A stretch of 10,650 nt of DNA from Planctomycetota bacterium (GTDB lineage Bacteria > Planctomycetota > UBA8108), in NCBI GenBank assembly GCA_016928605.1, contig JAFGKN010000421.1, forward strand, positions 1-10,650, given 5' to 3'. Within the stretch, counting starts at the first letter, position 1; the number at the start of each line of letters is the position of its first letter. The notes under the pieces were generated by a model that ran no database searches, had not been told where the DNA came from, and saw only the letters and a list, made by a program, of their open reading frames with translations. Shown piece after piece: positions 6,578 through 10,650 of the stretch. The position numbers and the translations under genes were made by a program.

Positions 6578-7401
6578 GACGCGCCTCCCGCTCCGGGCGG
6601 AGCTTCTCTGCGGCTCGCGGACGATCTGCCGAGGAGCTTCCGCGCCAGCCGCATCTGCGAGCGGCGAAGGCGCGCATCCGGCTCCTGCTCCTGCTGCTCC
6701 TCGAGGATCTCGCGGCGGCTCATGCGCAGGTCGCGCTCGAGCTGCCATCGCTCATGAGCCCAGTCGAGGAGCGCGAGCGCGAGGAGGCCTCCCGCCATCC
6801 AGAGTCCCACCGTGGACAGGTGGCGCGCCCCCCGCGCCGCTGCCCCGGCAAGACCGGCGCCGCCGAGAGCGGAGAGAGAGAGCTCCCCTTCGCCCCGCAC
6901 GAGCGGCGCGAGCCCCCAGCGGATGCCCGCGCCCAGCACCGCGATCTTCCCGAGGGCGAGCGCCGCCTTGGCGGAAGACCTCAACGAGACGAGCCTCCGC
7001 AGGCCGGCTCGCGGCGAGATCCTCGCAGCCTGCAAACTGACGGCCTGCGGCCGGAGCAGGAAGCCCGTCTGGAGCATCCCGACTCCCAGCGTCACGATCG
7101 TCACGAGGGCGGCGACGGGCAGGAACATCTTCAGCGCCGAGATCCCGCCCGCTGCGATCCGACGCTGGACGGCATCCGCCGTCAGGGCGGAAGGCTCGAA
7201 GGCCGCCGCCAGAGACGCGCGCGTCATCGCGCAGCAGGCCTCCAGGGTCGAGTGAGCGGAGGAACGGAGATAGAGGAGGGAAGCGAGCAGGACGGCGGCG
7301 GCGATCAGGTCGCGGCTCTGGGCCACGCGACCCTCTTGCCTTGCCTTGCGGCGCCGAGCCGCCGTGGCCTGCTCCGTTCTCTCGTCTCTCTCGTCCGACA
7401 T
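6574..7401 (-). CDS. flhB: FlhB lacking the C-terminal autocleavage (FlhBc) domain
   Basis: FlhB wraps the FliPQR gate and, through its C-terminal domain, switches export from rod/hook to filament proteins. The membrane half is intact: the N-terminal RTEQATAARRRKARQEGRVAQS motif region (8-29), and hydrophobic helices at about 31-47, 92-116, 144-167 and 199-214. The linker start WAHERWQLERDLRMSRREI (214-232) matches the family up to about residue 257. The protein then turns into a short Ser/Arg/Pro/Gly tail and stops at 275, where relatives run to about 350-380. The NPTH cleavage motif and all of FlhBc are absent. The stop TGA overlaps the flhA GTG, and no other frame encodes the missing part. 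The ATG at 7401 follows fliR by 5 nt. A sequencing frameshift is unlikely, because there is no space for about 300 nt of FlhBc before flhA. Confidence 0.9.
   Translation of the reverse strand: MSDERDERTEQATAARRRKARQEGRVAQSRDLIAAAVLLASLLYLRSSAHSTLEACCAMTRASLAAAFEPSALTADAVQRRIAAGGISALKMFLPVAALVTIVTLGVGMLQTGFLLRPQAVSLQAARISPRAGLRRLVSLRSSAKAALALGKIAVLGAGIRWGLAPLVRGEGELSLSALGGAGLAGAAARGARHLSTVGLWMAGGLLALALLDWAHERWQLERDLRMSRREILEEQQEQEPDARLRRSQMRLARKLLGRSSASRREAPPGAGGAS
6578..6588 (-). promoter_or_regulatory. Ribosome binding site that sets the flhA start
   Basis: Minus-strand GGAGG at 6588-6584 with a six-base spacer before the GTG at 6577. The site lies inside the last codons of flhB, and the GTGA overlap makes translational coupling likely. 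Confidence 0.7.
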
Positions 7402-7406
7402 CTACC

Positions 7407-8249
7407 TCACCCCGTGACGAGCTTCAGAAACAAGCGGCCGTCCTCCACGGCGCCCTCCAGCAGCGAGCGGAACATGCCGGTGGTGACGGGCAAGAGGAGC
7501 GCGAGCAAGCACATGCCGAGCAGAAGCCTGAGCGGAAGGCCGAGCACCAGCAGCTCCACCTCCGGAAGGCAGCGCCCCAGGAGCCCCTGGGCCACGGACA
7601 CGAGCAGCATCGCGAGCAGGAGAGGAAGGGCCAGGCCCGCGGCCGCCACCATCAGGTCGGGCCCGGTACGCAGCGCAAGCTGTCCGAGAAAGGAGGAAAC
7701 CGCGCCGGCGTCCAGCCCTCCCGGCTCGACCCAGCGGAAGCTCTCGAGCACCGCGCCGACCAGCGAGAGATGCAGATCGAGCGAGAGAAACGCGAGGACC
7801 GCCAGAGCGGTGTAGAGGCGCGACAGCATCGGGTCTTCCTCGCCGCCGAGGGGATCCACCAGCGAGTCGGTGGAGAGCCCGATCTGCTGCGAGATCAGCA
7901 AGCAGGCACCGCGCACCGCGGCGAAGACGACGAGGATCAGCCAGCCGAGCGCTCCCCCGATGAGCAGCTCCGAGCCGAGCATCAGCCCCCAGCCCGCCGT
8001 TCCCGACTCTTCCGAGAGCGCCCGCGCGGCGGCGGACCCGTCCAGCGCCGAGCGCACCGGCTCGGAGAAGAGCGCCAGCAGGGCGACCGCGCCCACGAGC
8101 CCGATCCGGAAGCGAGGCGGGACGAGGCGGCTCGAGAAGAAGGGCGCGACGAGGCAGAGCCCCCCCAGGCGGCAAGCGACGAGGGCGGCGGCGGCCAGCG
8201 CCGGCGCGCCTCCCCACGCCTCCAGCCACTCTCCCATCGCACGATCCAT
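7407..8249 (-). CDS. fliR: FliR, flagellar export gate membrane protein
   Basis: Single-copy member of the FliP5-FliQ4-FliR1 export gate in the basal body. The 280-residue length is slightly above the usual ~260. About six hydrophobic helices are visible: 15-36, 48-62, 90-120, 145-166, 198-222 and 232-256. Family segments include the early FFSSRLVPPRFRIG (37-50), ISQQIGLSTDSLVDP (119-133) and GRCLPEVELLVLGLPLRLLLG (225-245), which aligns to the conserved FliR motif near the end. The ATG at 8249 has AAGGAG nine bases upstream. The gene starts 18 nt after fliQ and ends 5 nt before flhB, consistent with co-translation of gate parts. Confidence 0.94.
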   Translation of the reverse strand: MDRAMGEWLEAWGGAPALAAAALVACRLGGLCLVAPFFSSRLVPPRFRIGLVGAVALLALFSEPVRSALDGSAAARALSEESGTAGWGLMLGSELLIGGALGWLILVVFAAVRGACLLISQQIGLSTDSLVDPLGGEEDPMLSRLYTALAVLAFLSLDLHLSLVGAVLESFRWVEPGGLDAGAVSSFLGQLALRTGPDLMVAAAGLALPLLLAMLLVSVAQGLLGRCLPEVELLVLGLPLRLLLGMCLLALLLPVTTGMFRSLLEGAVEDGRLFLKLVTG

Positions 8250-8267
8250 CGCGAACAGCTCCTTGCA

Positions 8268-8543
8268 TCACCCGCCGGCTCCGGTCGTTCCCAGGCGCAG
8301 GAAAACCTCTCGCGTGTAGTCCGTGATGACGCTCAAGATCCACGGCATGAGCAGGAAGGCGACCAGGGCCATGGCGAGCAGCTTCGGGATGAACGAGAGC
8401 GTCTGCTCGTGCACCTGGGTCATAGCCTGCAGGACGGAGAAGAGCAGCCCGATGACCAGGCCGACCCCCAGCATCGGCAGGGAGAGCTCGGCGGCGACGA
8501 TGAGCGCCTGCTGAGTGAGGTCCACGGCCGAATCGAAGGACAC
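8268..8543 (-). CDS. fliQ: FliQ, flagellar export gate membrane protein
   Basis: Small two-helix gate subunit, four copies of which pack around FliP/FliR. The 91 residues match the usual ~89. There are hydrophobic helices at about 12-38 and 54-75. The conserved linking segment QAMTQVHEQTLSFIPK (39-54) is clear. The start is a GTG at 8543 with AGGAG nine bases upstream. The gene is 30 nt after fliP and 18 nt before fliR. Confidence 0.95.
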   Translation of the reverse strand: MSFDSAVDLTQQALIVAAELSLPMLGVGLVIGLLFSVLQAMTQVHEQTLSFIPKLLAMALVAFLLMPWILSVITDYTREVFLRLGTTGAGG

Positions 8544-8573
8544 GACGAGATTCTCCTCTCCCCGCCAGGGGCG

Positions 8574-9368
8574 CTATCCGAACGACTGCAGACTCGCCGC
8601 GAGCTGGGCCACGACCAGCCCCCAGCCGTCCACCAGGACGAACACCAGGACCTTGAGAGGCAGCGAGACAAGACCGGGCGGCAGCATGAACATCCCCATC
8701 GAGACGAGCACCGCCGAGACAACGAGATCGATCAGCAGGAAGGGCAGGTAGAGCAGGAAGCCCATCTGGAACGCGATCTTGAGCTCGCTCAGAACGAACG
8801 CCGGCAGCACCACGAAGAAGCTCAGGTCCTCCAGCCGCTGGGCGCTCGATGCCGATGAGTCAGACCCTCCGGCCCGCGAGATCTGCACGAACATCCGCAG
8901 CGACTCCCGGTCGTTGCGCAGCGTGTGAGCCAGCATGAACCGCTTCACCGGCGCCTCCGCCAGCTTCACGGCCTCGTCCAGGCTCACGCTCTTCGTCTCG
9001 ACGAGAGGCAGGTAGGCCCGCTGGTAGACCTGCCGCCACACCGGCATCATCACGGCGCCCGTGAGCAGCAGGGAGAGCCCCATCACCACCATGTTGGGCG
9101 GAAGCTCCTGAGTGCCGAGGGCCCTCCTGAGAAACGAGAGCACGATCACGACCCGCGGGAAGCAGGTCGTCAGGAGGACGATGGAGGGGACGACTCCCAG
9201 CACGGTCACGATCGCGAGAGCGCGCAGCGGTGCGGCCAGGCTGCCGGGGTCCAGACCGGTCGCGGTCCGCAGCCAGCCCCCCTCCGCGGAAGGCTGCTCC
9301 GCCATCGCCGGTCCGCCGAGCGAAACCAGCACGATCAAGGCAGAGAGGCCGATCCCGATCCTGCGCAT
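8574..9368 (-). CDS. fliP: FliP, flagellar export gate membrane protein with signal peptide
   Basis: Main subunit of the export gate channel. At 264 residues it has an N-terminal signal peptide (about 1-23, MRR then a hydrophobic stretch ending GPAMA before EQ). Membrane helices lie at about 48-68 and 93-109, with paired helices at about 183-228 and 238-256. Family signatures are SFLRRALGTQELPPN (78-92), the segment around FLLYLPFLLIDLVVSAVL (204-221), and SMGMFMLPPGLVSLPLKVLVF (223-243). The start ATG at 9368 directly follows the fliO TGA, with GAGGT six bases before it. Confidence 0.97.
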   Translation of the reverse strand: MRRIGIGLSALIVLVSLGGPAMAEQPSAEGGWLRTATGLDPGSLAAPLRALAIVTVLGVVPSIVLLTTCFPRVVIVLSFLRRALGTQELPPNMVVMGLSLLLTGAVMMPVWRQVYQRAYLPLVETKSVSLDEAVKLAEAPVKRFMLAHTLRNDRESLRMFVQISRAGGSDSSASSAQRLEDLSFFVVLPAFVLSELKIAFQMGFLLYLPFLLIDLVVSAVLVSMGMFMLPPGLVSLPLKVLVFVLVDGWGLVVAQLAASLQSFG

Positions 9369-10070
9369 TCAACCACCTCGGGCGGCGACCGCCGCCAGGT
9401 TCTCTCTCAAGCCGCGGAGCATCGCCCGCCAGCCGCCTCTCTCTGGAGCCCTGTCCGATCTCAGACGTCCCGAGGAATCCTCCCCTGCGGAAGCTTCTCT
9501 CAGTCCTCCCGAGTCCAGACCGGGCGCCAACTCCTCTGACAGATTGTGTGGTCCGCCCTCTCCCCGCGCCGGCAGCTCCGCCCCGGCGAGCTCCAGCAGC
9601 GCCGTCATCCTGTCGCCGGAGACGCCGACGGCCAGAACGCGCTGTCCGATGCGGACGAGGTAGATGGAATGCCGGGGAGAAAGGGAGGTACGACCCAGGA
9701 CTTGCACCCCTCCCGCGCCGGCGTTCCTTCTCTTCACCAGAGTCCATCGCCTTTGCAGGATGAGCGCACCACCACCGAGAGCCAGAATCGCCGCCACCGA
9801 GGCGGACAGTCGCAGAAGAACCACGAGGGGCGAAGCCGGCTGATCGTCGCGTCGAGCCTCCTCCTCGGCCGCGGACGAGCCGAGAAGCCTCTCCACGCTG
9901 TCCTCGGGCGCCAGGCTGCGGGCATCGTCCGGGGCGGCGCCGAGGAGAGGAGAGAGGAGGAAGCACAGCACGCCCGCGAGCCGCCAGCGGAGACGCCGGA
10001 AGCGCTGGACGATCTCCCGGCGGGAGACCGAGAGCCTGCGGAGCGCGCCGTGGAGCATCGCGAGCATCAT
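9369..10070 (-). CDS. fliO: FliO, flagellar export gate assembly protein
   Basis: Membrane protein that helps stabilise and assemble FliP before the gate forms. The 233 residues show a long Arg-rich leader (10-30), then a hydrophobic segment ending LLGAA (31-46) that looks like a signal sequence. A polar acidic stretch (47-80) and a membrane helix (82-105) follow. The small beta-rich cytoplasmic FliO domain is VQVLGRTSLSPRHSIYLVRI with GQRVLAVGVSGDRMTALLEL (122-161). The 70-residue tail is low complexity. The start overlaps the fliN stop by one base (TGATG), with AGAGGA about nine bases upstream; a second ATG one codon on is equally possible. FliO is poorly conserved, so position between fliN and fliP supports the call. 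Confidence 0.87.
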   Translation of the reverse strand: MMLAMLHGALRRLSVSRREIVQRFRRLRWRLAGVLCFLLSPLLGAAPDDARSLAPEDSVERLLGSSAAEEEARRDDQPASPLVVLLRLSASVAAILALGGGALILQRRWTLVKRRNAGAGGVQVLGRTSLSPRHSIYLVRIGQRVLAVGVSGDRMTALLELAGAELPARGEGGPHNLSEELAPGLDSGGLREASAGEDSSGRLRSDRAPERGGWRAMLRGLRENLAAVAARGG

Positions 10071-10492
10071 CAGGGAGATTCCTCTTCGGGACGGGTCAGG
10101 ATCTCGAGCACGCGGACGCAGAATCGCCCGTCGACGACCATGAGCTGGCCGCGCGCGATCGGGATGGAATGGACGGAGATGTCGACGAGCCCGCCCATCT
10201 CCTTGCCGAGATCGACCACCGAGCCAGGCCCCAGCTTCAGCGTCCGGCCGAGGGGCATGCGCGTCCGGCCCAGCTCGACCTTGACCTTGAGACGGACGTT
10301 CTTCAGGACTTCCGATCGCAGCGTCTCGGGCGATGCCGACTCGACCACCGCCGCGGTTCCCGGTCCGGAGTCCCTACCGAACGAGGGGAGCCGCGAGGCG
10401 AGGAGGTTCTCCTGCGGACCCTGTCCGCGATAGCCGTCCAGGATGTCGTCGAGAGTCTCGCCTTCCGTACGGTTTCCCATCTCCGAGCTCAT
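10070..10492 (-). CDS. fliN: FliN, flagellar motor switch / C-ring protein
   Basis: Forms the lower C-ring with FliM, takes part in rotation switching and docks the export ATPase complex. From the ATG at 10492 the product has 140 residues, typical for FliN. A variable N-terminal 60 residues precede a SpoA domain at about 61-132, with VRLKVKVELGRTRMPLGRTL (66-85), LGPGSVVDLGKE (87-98) and IARGQLMVVDGRFCVRVLEI (112-131). The start is uncertain. The 10492 ATG has a purine-rich AGGAAGGAAGGAAGAG just upstream. An in-frame ATG at 10618 (GGAGG 11 nt upstream) or GTG at 10630 would add 42 or 46 Pro/Arg/Gly-rich residues unlike FliN. The stop overlaps the fliO start. The SpoA fold is shared with FliM C-termini and FliY, but the length favours FliN. 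Confidence 0.92.
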   Translation of the reverse strand: MSSEMGNRTEGETLDDILDGYRGQGPQENLLASRLPSFGRDSGPGTAAVVESASPETLRSEVLKNVRLKVKVELGRTRMPLGRTLKLGPGSVVDLGKEMGGLVDISVHSIPIARGQLMVVDGRFCVRVLEILTRPEEESP

Positions 10493-10650
10493 CTCTTCCT
10501 TCCTTCCTGCCTGCCTGCGCCGGCGACCGGCGCAGGGGCGGCCGGCCTCGCTGGGGGGGAGAGACGCACGCGCGGGCTGTCCGCCGTGCGGTCCCGCCGG
10601 AGATCTGCTGGAATCCATCGCATCGCTCACCTCCCCGAGCTCTCGAGCCA
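10493..10650. other. Region upstream of fliN: hairpin, possible small ORF, end of an upstream gene
   Basis: If fliN starts at 10492, these 158 nt are a leader or intergenic stretch. One minus-strand frame entering from the window edge reads WLESSGR and stops with TGA at 10629-10627, which may be the end of the preceding gene (fliM would be usual; not provable here). GGAGG at 10634-10630 serves either an ATG at 10623 (6-nt spacer, 44-codon frame) or the in-frame fliN ATG at 10618 (11-nt spacer). Confidence 0.4.
10514..10536. repeat. Perfect 10-bp GC-rich hairpin upstream of fliN
   Basis: Arms CCTGCGCCGG and CCGGCGCAGG flank a 3-nt loop. On the minus-strand transcript it would form a very stable stem whose edge is about 21 nt before the fliN ATG at 10492. 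There is no U-tract, so it is not an intrinsic terminator; an RNA stability or processing element is possible. Confidence 0.55.

Noticed and set aside
6578..6748. N-terminal 57-residue extension of flhA
   Set aside because: It overlaps conserved flhB codons in another frame, is low complexity, and a well-spaced ribosome site marks the GTG at 6577 instead.

Overview
This is a GC-rich bacterial window with two unrelated blocks that converge. On the plus strand, the left 1.28 kb holds the 3' part of a larC gene (nickel-pincer cofactor biosynthesis), cut by the window edge. It carries a striking run of 17 X-His dipeptides. The remaining ~9.2 kb, all on the minus strand, is a flagellar export, placement and regulation operon. 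Read in the direction of transcription (right to left) it runs fliN - fliO - fliP - fliQ - fliR - flhB - flhA - flhF - flhG - fliA.

The right end encodes the switch/C-ring protein FliN, then FliO, then the FliP/FliQ/FliR export gate, the gate-associated FlhB, and the export-gate motor FlhA. The left end of the operon encodes the SRP-type GTPase FlhF, its MinD-like partner FlhG (which keeps its N-terminal DQAxxLR activator motif), and the flagellar sigma factor FliA/WhiG. Spacing is very tight: fliN/fliO overlap by one base, fliO/fliP abut, flhB/flhA share a GTGA, and flhA/flhF overlap by 40 nt. The only larger gap (163 nt) lies before fliA. The set suggests a motile bacterium that fixes the number and position of its flagella through FlhF/FlhG. 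The gene order is common to many phyla (Deltaproteobacteria-like lineages and several GC-rich candidate phyla), so I cannot place the organism more precisely.

The most unusual point is flhB. The reading frame keeps the four-helix membrane domain and the start of the cytoplasmic linker, but ends before the conserved NPTH autocleavage domain (FlhBc). flhA begins on the flhB stop codon, so there is no room for the missing domain, and no frame nearby encodes it. A split FlhB with the switch domain elsewhere, or an export system without it, is the main hypothesis to test. Secondary points are the His-rich LarC linker, an unresolved fliN start with a possible small coupled ORF and a strong hairpin upstream, and the non-coding gaps around fliA. 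I saw no tRNA or rRNA gene, insertion sequence, CRISPR array or intrinsic terminator with a U-tract.
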